Assembly: GCA_946539175.1 (NCBI GenBank)
Contig: CAMNHH010000099.1
Span: 1-8,024, forward strand
Length of the DNA stretch: 8,024 nucleotides
From: an uncultured Clostridia bacterium
GTDB taxonomy: Bacteria > Bacillota > Clostridia > Oscillospirales > Oscillospiraceae
Reading direction: 5' to 3'
Position 1 is the first letter of the stretch. Each line of letters opens with the position of its first letter. Position numbers and translations under genes: made by a program. This document shows positions 1 through 6,400 of this stretch, piece by piece. A model generated the notes under the pieces. It did not search any database, was not told where the DNA came from, and saw only the letters and a list, made by a program, of their open reading frames with translations.

Positions 1-34
1 CCAGGCCTTCGGGGCGGTTTTCCTTGCCTCGGGC

Positions 35-2002
35 TTATTCCAGCTCGAAGGCGCCGGTATAGAGCTTGTAATAGGTGCCCTTCTGGGCGATCAGATCCGC
101 GTGGGAGCCCCGCTCGATGATCTTGCCGTGATCCAGCACCATGATGGCGTCGGAGTTCCGGACCGTGGAGAGCCGATGGGCGATGACGAAGACCGTCCTG
201 CCGTGCATCAGCGCGTCCATGCCCTGCTGCACCAGGGCCTCGGTGCGGGTGTCGATGGAGGAGGTGGCCTCGTCCAGGATCATCACCGGGGGATCGGCCA
301 CCGCCGCCCGGGCGATGGAGATCAGCTGCCGCTGGCCCTGGGACAGGTTGGCGCCGTTGCCCGTCAGCATGGTGTCGTAGCCCTGGGGCAGACGGGAGAT
401 GAAGTCGTGGGCGTTGGCCAGCTTGGCGGCCTTGACGCACTCCTCGTCGGTGGCGTCCAGCTTGCCGTAGCGGATGTTGTCCATGACGGTGCCGGTGAAG
501 AGGTTCACGTCCTGGAGCACCACGCCCAGGGAGCGCCGCAGGTCCGGCTTCTTGATCTTGTTGATGTTGATGCCGTCGTAGCGGATCTTGCCGTCCTCGA
601 TGTCGTAAAAGCGGTTGATCAGATTGGTGATGGTGGTCTTGCCCGCGCCGGTGGCGCCCACGAAGGCGATCTTCTGGCCGGGCTCCGCCCAGAGGGTGAT
701 GTCCTCCAGGACCTTCTTGCCCTCCACGTAGGAGAAGTCCACGTCGAACATCCGCACGTCGCCCCGGAGCCGCTCGTAGGTCACGGTGCCCTCGGCCTTG
801 TGGGGATGCCGCCAGGCCCAGACGCCGGTGCGATGATCCGCCTCCCGGAGGCTCCCGTCGGGCAGCTCCTCGGCGTTCACCAGGGTCACGTAGCCCTGAT
901 CCTCCTCGGCGGGCTCATCCATCAGCCGGAAGATCCGGTCTGCGCCGGCCAGGGCCATGACGATGGAGTTGAACTGCTGGGCGATGCCGTTCACCTGGCC
1001 GGTGAACTGCTTGGCGATACCCAGGAAGGCAATGACCACGGAGAGCTCCAGCGCGGCGCCGAAGCTGCCGTGGAAGAGGCCGTTCAGAGAGGCGTTGGGG
1101 GTCCCCAGGGTGATGAAGGCGGCGCCGGCGATGGCGATGATGACGTAGAGCATATTGCCGATGTTGTTCATCACTGGGCCCAGGATGTTGGCGAAGCGGG
1201 TGGCGGTGGTGGCCGCCTCACAGAGCTCGCCGTTGACCTTGTCAAAATCCGCCTGGGAGGCCGCCTCGTGGCAGAAGACCTTGACCACCTTCTGGCCGTT
1301 CATGGTCTCCTCCACAAAGCCCTCCAGCTTGCCGATGGCCTTCTGCTGGCGAATGAAGTTGGTGGCGGACCTGCCGCCGATGTGCTTGACGGCGAAGCTC
1401 ATGCCGAAGACGCCCACCAGCACCACCAGCATCAGGTTCATGGAATACCAGAGCATGATGCTCAGCATACCCAGCAGCATGATCCCGGACTGGAAAATCT
1501 GGGGCAGGCTCTGGCTCACCAGCTGGCGCAGGGTGTCGATATCGTTGGTATAGTGGGACATGATGTCCCCGTGGCCGTGGGCATCGAAGTACTTGATGGG
1601 CAGCCGCTGCATGGCGTTGAACATGCGCTTGCGCATCTTGTCCAGGAAGCCCTGGGTAATGACGGCCATGAGCCGGGCGTAGAGGTAGTTCAGCAGGATC
1701 GTGGCCACAAGGATCACCAGCATCACCGCCATCACGGAGCCCAGCTCCGCCTTGGCGGAGGCCCAGTCCTTTGCCCCCACGTAACGGAGGATGATAGAGG
1801 AGATCCGTTCAATGAAGATGGAGGGGGAGATGTTGCCAATGGAATAGAGGGCCATACAGAGCATGGCCAGCAGGAAGGGCTTCTTGTAGTCCTCCATCAG
1901 CAGCTTGATGACCCGGGGCAGGGTGCCCTTTCGAGCCTTGGGCATATCCTTTCCGTTCATTGGGCCTCTCGGCATATTTCTGCCCATGGGAACCTTAGGC
2001 AT
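35..2002 (-). CDS. ABC exporter half-transporter, subunit with the catalytic ATP site (655 aa)
   Basis: Type IV (multidrug-exporter-like) ABC protein with a membrane domain followed by an ATPase domain. The N-terminal ~25 residues are a Met/Pro/Gly/Arg-rich tail. About six membrane segments lie between residues 42 and 335. The ATPase domain has Walker A GATGAGKTT (449-457), Q-loop Gln497, Walker B MILDE (Asp577, catalytic Glu578) and H-loop His609, all canonical. The signature is LSQGQ (553-557) instead of LSGGQ. A ~50-residue insert (about 362-411, containing WAWRHPH) joins the two domains. The start overlaps the end of the upstream transporter gene by 8 bases, and GGGAGG lies 8 bases before the ATG. 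The defects complement those of the neighbour, so the pair should form a heterodimer (as in BmrCD, LmrCD and TM287/288). Substrate is unknown: drug, peptide or lipid export are all possible. No terminator is visible in the 34 bases after the stop. Confidence 0.95.
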   Translation of the reverse strand: MPKVPMGRNMPRGPMNGKDMPKARKGTLPRVIKLLMEDYKKPFLLAMLCMALYSIGNISPSIFIERISSIILRYVGAKDWASAKAELGSVMAVMLVILVATILLNYLYARLMAVITQGFLDKMRKRMFNAMQRLPIKYFDAHGHGDIMSHYTNDIDTLRQLVSQSLPQIFQSGIMLLGMLSIMLWYSMNLMLVVLVGVFGMSFAVKHIGGRSATNFIRQQKAIGKLEGFVEETMNGQKVVKVFCHEAASQADFDKVNGELCEAATTATRFANILGPVMNNIGNMLYVIIAIAGAAFITLGTPNASLNGLFHGSFGAALELSVVIAFLGIAKQFTGQVNGIAQQFNSIVMALAGADRIFRLMDEPAEEDQGYVTLVNAEELPDGSLREADHRTGVWAWRHPHKAEGTVTYERLRGDVRMFDVDFSYVEGKKVLEDITLWAEPGQKIAFVGATGAGKTTITNLINRFYDIEDGKIRYDGININKIKKPDLRRSLGVVLQDVNLFTGTVMDNIRYGKLDATDEECVKAAKLANAHDFISRLPQGYDTMLTGNGANLSQGQRQLISIARAAVADPPVMILDEATSSIDTRTEALVQQGMDALMHGRTVFVIAHRLSTVRNSDAIMVLDHGKIIERGSHADLIAQKGTYYKLYTGAFELE

Positions 2003-3737
2003 TCTCGTCGCCTCCCTTCGTCTGCGAGGTGTAGACCTCGCGGTAGATCTCGTTGGAGGCCAGCAGCTCCTCGTGGGTGCCCTGGGCCGCCACGCGGCCG
2101 CCCTCCATCACCAGAATCAGGTCGGCGTCCTGGACGGAGGCCACCCGCTGGGCGATGATGAGCTTGGTGATATCCGGCAGCTCCTCCCGGAAGGCCTTCC
2201 GGATCAGAGCGTCGGTCTGGGTGTCCACCGCAGAGGTGGAGTCGTCCAGGATCAGGATCTTGGGTTTTTTCAGCAGGGCCCGGGCGATGCAGAGCCGCTG
2301 CTTCTGGCCGCCGGAGACGTTGGCGCCGCCCTGCTCGATGTAGCGGTCATAGCCCTCGGGATTGGCCACGATGAAGTCATGGGCCTGGGCCTGCTTGCAG
2401 GCGCGGACCAATTCCTCGTCGGAGGCCTTGGGGTCGCCCCAGCGCAGGTTCTCCTTGATGGTACCGGAGAAGAGCACGTTTTTCTGCAGCACCACGGCCA
2501 CCTGGTTCCGCAGGACCTCCATATCGTAGTCCCGCACGTCCACGCCGCCCACCTTGACGCTGCCCTCGGTGACGTCGTAAAGCCGGGAGATCAGCTGAAT
2601 CAGCGTGGTCTTGGAGGAGCCGGTGCCGCCCAGGATGCCAACGGTGGCCCCGGATGGGATGTGCAGATTCACGTCCGCCAGAGCGCAGGCCTGGGCCTCG
2701 GGGTTGTACTTGAAGCTCACGTCCTCAAAGTCGATGGAGCCGTCCTTCACCTCCATGACCGGCTTCGCCGGATTCTGCAGGCTGGGCTCGGTGTCCAGCA
2801 CCTCCACGATACGGCGGGCCGCCTCGCCGGAGATGGTGACCATGACGAAAATCATGGAGATCATCATCAGGCTCATGAGGATCTGCATGGAGTAGGTGAT
2901 CAGGGTGGACAGGGCGCCCACGTCCATGGTGGAGCCGCCGGAGGAGATGATGGTCCGGGCAGTCAGCAGGGGAATCAGAATCATGCAGATATACATGGCC
3001 AGCAGCATCAGGGGATTGTTGATGGCCAGCAGCTTTTCCACCCGGGTGAAGTCGTTCCGCACGTCCTCGGAGGCCGCGGCGAACTTCTGCTGCTCGTAGT
3101 CCTCCCGGACGAAGCTCTTGACCACCCGCATGCCCTTGACGTTCTCCTGGACGGAGTTGTTCAGCTTGTCATACTTCTTAAAGACAGCCTTGAACATGGG
3201 CATGGCCTTCTTGGCAATCACCAGCAGGCCCCCCGCCAGGATGGGGATCACCAGCAGGAAGACCAGAGAGATGGAGCCGCCCCTGCTGATGGACATGGTG
3301 ACTGCGAAGACCAGCATCAGGGGCGAGCGCACCGCCGTGCGGATGATCATCATAAAGGCCATCTGCACGTTGGTCACGTCGGTGGTGAGGCGGGTCACCA
3401 GGGAAGAGGTGGAGAATTTGTCGATGTTGGCAAAGGAAAAGCTCTGGACCTTGGCAAAGAGATCGTGCCGCAGGTTCCGGGCAAAGCCCGCGCCGGCGGA
3501 AGCGGCGAACCAGCCGGCCAGGATGCCGCAGCACATGGAGCCCATGGCCATCAGAATCAAGATGACTCCGTAGCGGAGGATCAGCTTCATGTCCGCCCCG
3601 GCCTTGATGGCGTCGATCAGCTTGCCGGTGATCAGGGGCAGGGTGCACTCCAGACCCACCTCGCCCACCATGAAGAGCGGCGTTAAAAGGGTGTGTTTTT
3701 TGTTGTCCCGCACGCAGGCGAGCAGTTTTTTGATCAT
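1995..3737 (-). CDS. ABC exporter half-transporter, subunit with the degenerate ATP site (580 aa)
   Basis: ABC exporter with about six membrane segments between residues 17 and 300, then an ATPase domain. Walker A is GGTGSSKTT (370-378, Ser where Gly is usual), Q-loop Gln418, signature VSGGQ (474-478, functional). Walker B is ILILDD (494-499), so Asp499 replaces the catalytic Glu. The H-loop His is Gln530 (LIIAQR). These changes mark the low-activity nucleotide site of a heterodimeric exporter, while the intact signature would complete the working site of the partner encoded downstream. The ATG overlaps the stop of the marR-family gene (ATGA), and AAGGAGG lies 7 bases upstream inside that gene. 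The stop overlaps the next transporter by 8 bases. Tight coupling fits 1:1 synthesis. The substrate cannot be told from the sequence. Confidence 0.95.
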   Translation of the reverse strand: MIKKLLACVRDNKKHTLLTPLFMVGEVGLECTLPLITGKLIDAIKAGADMKLILRYGVILILMAMGSMCCGILAGWFAASAGAGFARNLRHDLFAKVQSFSFANIDKFSTSSLVTRLTTDVTNVQMAFMMIIRTAVRSPLMLVFAVTMSISRGGSISLVFLLVIPILAGGLLVIAKKAMPMFKAVFKKYDKLNNSVQENVKGMRVVKSFVREDYEQQKFAAASEDVRNDFTRVEKLLAINNPLMLLAMYICMILIPLLTARTIISSGGSTMDVGALSTLITYSMQILMSLMMISMIFVMVTISGEAARRIVEVLDTEPSLQNPAKPVMEVKDGSIDFEDVSFKYNPEAQACALADVNLHIPSGATVGILGGTGSSKTTLIQLISRLYDVTEGSVKVGGVDVRDYDMEVLRNQVAVVLQKNVLFSGTIKENLRWGDPKASDEELVRACKQAQAHDFIVANPEGYDRYIEQGGANVSGGQKQRLCIARALLKKPKILILDDSTSAVDTQTDALIRKAFREELPDITKLIIAQRVASVQDADLILVMEGGRVAAQGTHEELLASNEIYREVYTSQTKGGDENA

Positions 3738-4204
3738 TTGACTTCCTCCTTGGACCGGCAGGGGTCGAGGCCGTCTACCCGCCCGATATTTTCGATCACC
3801 CGGTCCAGCAGCGCCAGCAGCTCCTTGGTCTCCCGCTCGCTCATGCCCTGGGTGATGAGGCGCTCCGTCTCCCGGAAGCGCAGGACCACCTGCTGGTGGA
3901 TCTCCTGGGCCTTCTCGGTGACGCAGATCCGTTTTTTGCGGCGGTCGCCGCTGTCCTCGGCATAGCGGATGAAGCCCTTGGCCTCCAGCCGCTGCAAAAT
4001 GCCGGTGACGGTGGGTTGGGAGAGGTCAAAGTGCCTGCCCAACTCCCCGGGGGTGACGGGCTCTCCGGCGTGCCGGGTCAGATAGCCCAGGACGAAGCTC
4101 TGGGAGGAGGTCAGCTCCATGTCCTCCATGTCCAGGGTGCGCTTCCGGTCCAGGGCGTTGCTGATGCGCTTGATCCGGGGACCCACGGCGTTTTCGGGAA
4201 GCAT
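3734..4204 (-). CDS. MarR-family transcriptional regulator (156 aa)
   Basis: Small winged-helix repressor-type protein. Counting from the ATG at 4210, the helix-turn-helix spans about residues 53-81 (TPGELGRHF, then LSQPTVTGILQRLEAKGF). A charged wing follows (DSGDRRKKR, 86-94), and C-terminal helices probably form the dimer interface. This is the MarR pattern and length. Two in-frame ATGs compete. The one at 4210 directly abuts the GGGAGG site, whereas the one at 4204 has a 7-base spacing, so 4204 is preferred; the longer form would add Met-Arg. It is the first gene of an operon with two ABC exporter genes, and its stop overlaps the first by 4 bases. Its promoter carries two TTAGCnnGCTAA sites, so it probably represses itself and the exporter until a ligand (drug, bile compound, phenolic) releases it. 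The ligand is unknown. Confidence 0.92.
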   Translation of the reverse strand: MLPENAVGPRIKRISNALDRKRTLDMEDMELTSSQSFVLGYLTRHAGEPVTPGELGRHFDLSQPTVTGILQRLEAKGFIRYAEDSGDRRKKRICVTEKAQEIHQQVVLRFRETERLITQGMSERETKELLALLDRVIENIGRVDGLDPCRSKEEVK

Positions 4205-4211
4205 CCGCATC

Positions 4212-4217
4212 CCTCCC
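4212..4217 (-). promoter_or_regulatory. Ribosome binding site that decides the marR-family start
   Basis: GGGAGG on the minus strand. It ends one base before the ATG at 4210, which is too close for normal initiation, and seven bases before the in-frame ATG at 4204, which is ideal. This supports 4204 as the main start. Confidence 0.7.
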
Positions 4218-4227
4218 TTTCATTTAT

Positions 4228-4253
4228 TTAGCACGCTAAAATTAGCGTGCTAA
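4228..4253. promoter_or_regulatory. Tandem MarR-type operator, two TTAGCnnGCTAA sites
   Basis: Two 12-base boxes, TTAGCACGCTAA (4228-4239) and TTAGCGTGCTAA (4242-4253), are separated by AA. Each box is itself an inverted repeat (TTAGC/GCTAA), and the two are exact reverse complements of each other, giving a perfect 12-base-arm palindrome. Centres are 14 bp apart. The right box touches the last base of the -10 element and both cover the expected transcription start, so a bound repressor would block RNA polymerase. The binding protein is inferred to be the MarR-family product encoded directly downstream. Confidence 0.85.
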
Positions 4254-4281
4254 TCATATCACAGTTTACAGAGAATGGCAA
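4253..4281 (-). promoter_or_regulatory. Sigma-A-type promoter of the marR-ABC exporter operon
   Basis: On the minus strand the -35 element is TTGCCA (4281-4276), followed by a 17-base spacer and the -10 element TATGAT (4258-4253), preceded by TGa, an extended -10 motif. Five of six bases match consensus in each box. Transcription should start near 4246, inside the operator, leaving a leader of about 40 bases before the start codon. Confidence 0.8.
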
Positions 4282-4287
4282 GTGCCG

Positions 4288-4317
4288 TTTTCCACAAATT
4301 CCACAGCTTTTTCCACA
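4288..4317 (+). repeat. Three TTCCACA motifs resembling DnaA boxes
   Basis: TTTTCCACA (4288-4296), AATTCCACA (4297-4305) and TTTTCCACA (4309-4317) lie in the same orientation. The first and third fit the relaxed DnaA box TTWTNCACA; the second does not fit at its first two positions. The cluster begins 6 bases upstream of the -35 box of the marR-family promoter. It could bind DnaA or an activator, or be a chance AT-rich patch. No replication gene is nearby, so an origin is unlikely. Confidence 0.35.
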
Positions 4318-4446
4318 GGCTTTTTCGTGCAACATTCCGGCTTGACAGCTCGGTCGGAAAATGACTTCCGGGCAGGCAGGCGCAGCAGCCGCATGATCCG
4401 GCCGGGACCCGGGAGGGCCGGCAGGCCGGCGTCCTGCGTTCTTCCC

Positions 4447-5394
4447 TCACAGCACCGTGTTTTGCTGCCTGCCCTCCAGCCAGGCCCGCAGGTTTTCGAA
4501 GACGATCTCCGCCCGGAGGGACATGGACTCCCGGGTGGCGAAGGCCACATGGGGCGTCAGCAGGGTGTTGGGCGCCTGCAGAATGGGGTCGGCAAGCTCC
4601 ATGGGCGGCTCCCGATCGAAAACGTCCAGGCAGGCCCCGGCCAGCTTCCCCCGCTCCAGGGCGGTTATCAGCGCGGCCGCGTCCACCACAGGGCCCCTGG
4701 CGGCGTTCACCAGCAGGGCGCTGGGCTTCATCCGCTCCAGCCGTTCGGCATTGATGAGGCCCCGGGTGGACTCGTTCAGCGGGCAGTGCAGGACCACCAC
4801 GTCAGAGCGCCTCAGCAGCTCCTCCAGCTCCGTCTGCTCCACCCAGGTCGGAGCGTCCGGGTGGATGCTTCGGCTGCAGGCCAGGATCCGGCAGCCGAAG
4901 GCGTGGAAGAGCTCCGCGGAGCGGGACCCGATCTTCCCCAGGCCCAGAATACCCACAGTTTTTCCCTTCAGCTCCCAGCCCACCAGGCCCGCCTTGGTGC
5001 CGCCGCTGCGGCAGCGGTCCTCCACCGCCCGGAGATTCCGGGCCATGGACAGCACCACGCCCAACACCAGCTCCGCCACCGCCTCGTTGGAGTAGCCGGA
5101 GGCGTTGCTGACCCGCATCCCGCCGGCCCTTGCCGCGGCCAGATCCACGTGGTCCACCCCGGTGAAGGCCACGTCCAGGAATTTCAGCTTCGGGCAGGCC
5201 CGCAGCACAGTCCCCGGCATGGGCATATTGGCCAGGATCATGGCCTCCGCGTCCTTCGCCCGGGCGATCATGGTCTCCACGTCCGCCGTTCTGGGGTAAG
5301 ATACAAATTCGACGCCCTGCCGGACAAAGGGCGCCTCCAGCTCATTCAATTCCCGGGCCGTGATCCCCAGGTCCTCCATGATGACAACTTTCAT
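4447..5394 (-). CDS. D-isomer-specific 2-hydroxyacid dehydrogenase (315 aa)
   Basis: Cytoplasmic NAD(P)-dependent oxidoreductase that interconverts a 2-ketoacid and a D-2-hydroxyacid (relatives: phosphoglycerate, glyoxylate/hydroxypyruvate and D-lactate dehydrogenases). Visible are GVDHVDL (79-85), the substrate-side NASGYSNEAVAE (97-108), the dinucleotide motif GLGKIG (151-156), and the catalytic Arg233 (NAARG), Glu262 (DREP) and His282 (TPHVA). Length is normal for the family without the C-terminal regulatory domain of SerA. After strand beta-2 the sequence is ACSRS (172-176), with no acidic residue where NAD-preferring enzymes usually have Asp, so NADP(H) use is possible. AGGAGG lies 7 bases before the ATG. 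It is a single-gene unit with its own promoter and no obvious pathway partner nearby. The exact substrate cannot be assigned. Confidence 0.92.
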   Translation of the reverse strand: MKVVIMEDLGITARELNELEAPFVRQGVEFVSYPRTADVETMIARAKDAEAMILANMPMPGTVLRACPKLKFLDVAFTGVDHVDLAAARAGGMRVSNASGYSNEAVAELVLGVVLSMARNLRAVEDRCRSGGTKAGLVGWELKGKTVGILGLGKIGSRSAELFHAFGCRILACSRSIHPDAPTWVEQTELEELLRRSDVVVLHCPLNESTRGLINAERLERMKPSALLVNAARGPVVDAAALITALERGKLAGACLDVFDREPPMELADPILQAPNTLLTPHVAFATRESMSLRAEIVFENLRAWLEGRQQNTVL

Positions 5395-5449
5395 CGTGCT
5401 TCCTCCTGATCAAATTTTCCGCAATCCCGATTTGCCTGCGTCTTGTCTC

Positions 5450-5478
5450 AGTATACTCCCGGCGGCACGCAAAGTCAA
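5450..5478 (-). promoter_or_regulatory. Sigma-A-type promoter of the 2-hydroxyacid dehydrogenase gene
   Basis: On the minus strand TTGACT (5478-5473), a 17-base spacer and TATACT (5455-5450). Five of six bases match consensus in each box and the spacing is ideal. The leader to the ATG at 5394 is about 50 bases. The -10 lies in the palindrome AGTATACT, but on the plus strand no good -35 sits at the right distance, so it is probably not a shared divergent promoter. Confidence 0.8.
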
Positions 5479-5526
5479 CGGCCTGTTCTAATCCGCCGGG
5501 GCTGTCCATAGAATGTGGCAGAGAAC

Positions 5527-5533
5527 AAGGAGG
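5527..5533 (+). promoter_or_regulatory. Ribosome binding site that decides the pdaA start
   Basis: AAGGAGG, 8 bases before the ATG at 5542. An in-frame ATG at 5515 lies upstream of this site and lacks a comparable one, so 5542 is chosen. No convincing promoter was seen between the divergent dehydrogenase gene and this site. A sporulation-sigma promoter was searched for by eye without a clear match. Confidence 0.75.
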
Positions 5534-5541
5534 GTGATACC

Positions 5542-6363
5542 ATGTGCAAGGCGACGCGGCTCCGGATGGGAGCGGTGGGGATCTTTTTGCTGGCGGTTTT
5601 GGCGGTGGGGACCTGGCTGGCCCGGCAGGACGAAGCGGCGGAGGCCGCCTCCTGGGGCCTCAGCTTTCCCCGTCCCGGAGACAGCCCCGTGGGCAACGCC
5701 ACGGCGGAGGAGCTGGCCGACTATGACGCGGCCTACATCGGGAACACCGAGGAAAAGGTCCTCTATCTGACCTTCGACGCGGGCTACGAAAACGGCCAAA
5801 CGGCGGCCATTCTGGATGCTCTGGCGAAGCACAGTGCCCCGGCGGCCTTCTTTGTGGTGGGGCCCTACGTCCGGCAGAACCCGGAGCTGGTACGCCGCAT
5901 GGCGGCGGAGGGCCACATTGTAGGCAACCACACCTGGCACCACTGGGACATGGACAAGATCCGGGACAAGGCGGTCTTTGCCAGGGAGCTGGAGGACACC
6001 GCCGCAGCCTATCGGGAGGTGGTGGGCCGGGAGATGCCCCGCTACTACCGGCCCCCAAGGGGCATCTACGCGGAGCAGAATCTGAAGATGGCCCAAGCCC
6101 TGGGCTACAAGACCGTCTTCTGGTCCCTGGCCTACGTGGACTGGAAGCAGGATCAGCAGCCCAGCCGGGAACAGGCCTTCGAGAAGCTGCTGGGCCGGGT
6201 CCACAACGGGGCCGTGGTGCTGCTTCACACCAGCTCCGCCACCAACGGGGCGATCCTGGACGAGCTGCTTACCAAATGGGAGGAGATGGGCTACCGCTTT
6301 GAACGCATCGACCGGCTCTTTGAGACTGTCACAGGATCCGGGGCGCCGCATACAATGGACTGA
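5542..6363 (+). CDS. pdaA: PdaA-type polysaccharide deacetylase (delta-lactam-biosynthetic de-N-acetylase), 273 aa
   Basis: NodB-fold enzyme. In Bacillus subtilis PdaA removes the acetyl group from N-acetylmuramic acid so that the muramic delta-lactam of spore cortex can form. Residues 9-27 are a membrane anchor or signal sequence. Motifs in order: TFDAG (77-81, catalytic Asp79) within TFDAGYENG, GNHTWHH (128-134, metal ligands His130 and His134), RPPRG (170-174), FWSLAYVDW (193-201), and LLHT (227-230, His229). The YENG, FWSLAxVDW and RPPRG blocks are PdaA-specific rather than general NodB. Ala80 stands where B. subtilis PdaA has Asn, as I recall it, and other NodB enzymes have a second Asp. 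It acts outside the membrane. The gene for a small Cys-rich protein follows after 37 bases and may be co-transcribed. It suggests a spore-forming host, though the gene alone does not prove sporulation. Confidence 0.9.
   Translation: MCKATRLRMGAVGIFLLAVLAVGTWLARQDEAAEAASWGLSFPRPGDSPVGNATAEELADYDAAYIGNTEEKVLYLTFDAGYENGQTAAILDALAKHSAPAAFFVVGPYVRQNPELVRRMAAEGHIVGNHTWHHWDMDKIRDKAVFARELEDTAAAYREVVGREMPRYYRPPRGIYAEQNLKMAQALGYKTVFWSLAYVDWKQDQQPSREQAFEKLLGRVHNGAVVLLHTSSATNGAILDELLTKWEEMGYRFERIDRLFETVTGSGAPHTMD
6328..6356 (+). promoter_or_regulatory. Possible promoter inside the end of pdaA
   Basis: GTCACA (6328-6333, four of six to TTGACA), a 17-base spacer, and TACAAT (6351-6356, five of six to TATAAT). 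It would start transcripts near the pdaA stop codon and give the Cys-rich gene its own short leader, containing GCGC-GAAA-GCGC (a 4-bp hairpin with a GAAA loop). The -35 is weak, so this is tentative. Confidence 0.3.
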
Positions 6364-6400
6364 GCGCGAAAGCGCGCAATCCTGTTCAGGAGGTAGCATT

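Noticed and set aside
101..2158. Very long plus-strand open frame (685 codons) opposite the exporter gene
   Set aside because: Its translation is a His/Gly/Val/Asp-rich string without domains, and it lies antisense to a clearly real ABC gene. GC-rich coding DNA often leaves such shadow frames open.
1905..3686. Second long plus-strand open frame (593 codons)
   Set aside because: Same reason: low-complexity composition, no recognisable motif, fully antisense to the 580-aa exporter gene.
4288..4317. TTCCACA cluster as a replication origin
   Set aside because: Only two boxes fit the consensus, with no AT-rich unwinding region and no dnaA, dnaN or rep gene nearby.
4342..4347. TTGACA on the plus strand as a promoter -35
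   Set aside because: No -10-like sequence at 16-18 bases and no plus-strand gene downstream.
4398..4421. CCGGCC/GGCCGG inverted repeat after the dehydrogenase stop as a terminator
   Set aside because: No T-run follows on the minus strand and the loop is long, so intrinsic termination is not supported.
4259..4450. Short minus-strand frame in the gap after the dehydrogenase gene
   Set aside because: Arg/Pro/Cys-rich start followed by no domain, no ribosome binding site of note, and overlap with the repressor promoter.
4282..5409. Plus-strand open frame (375 codons) over the dehydrogenase gene
   Set aside because: Antisense to a gene with all catalytic motifs; the translation is Gln/Gly/His-rich and unlike any family.
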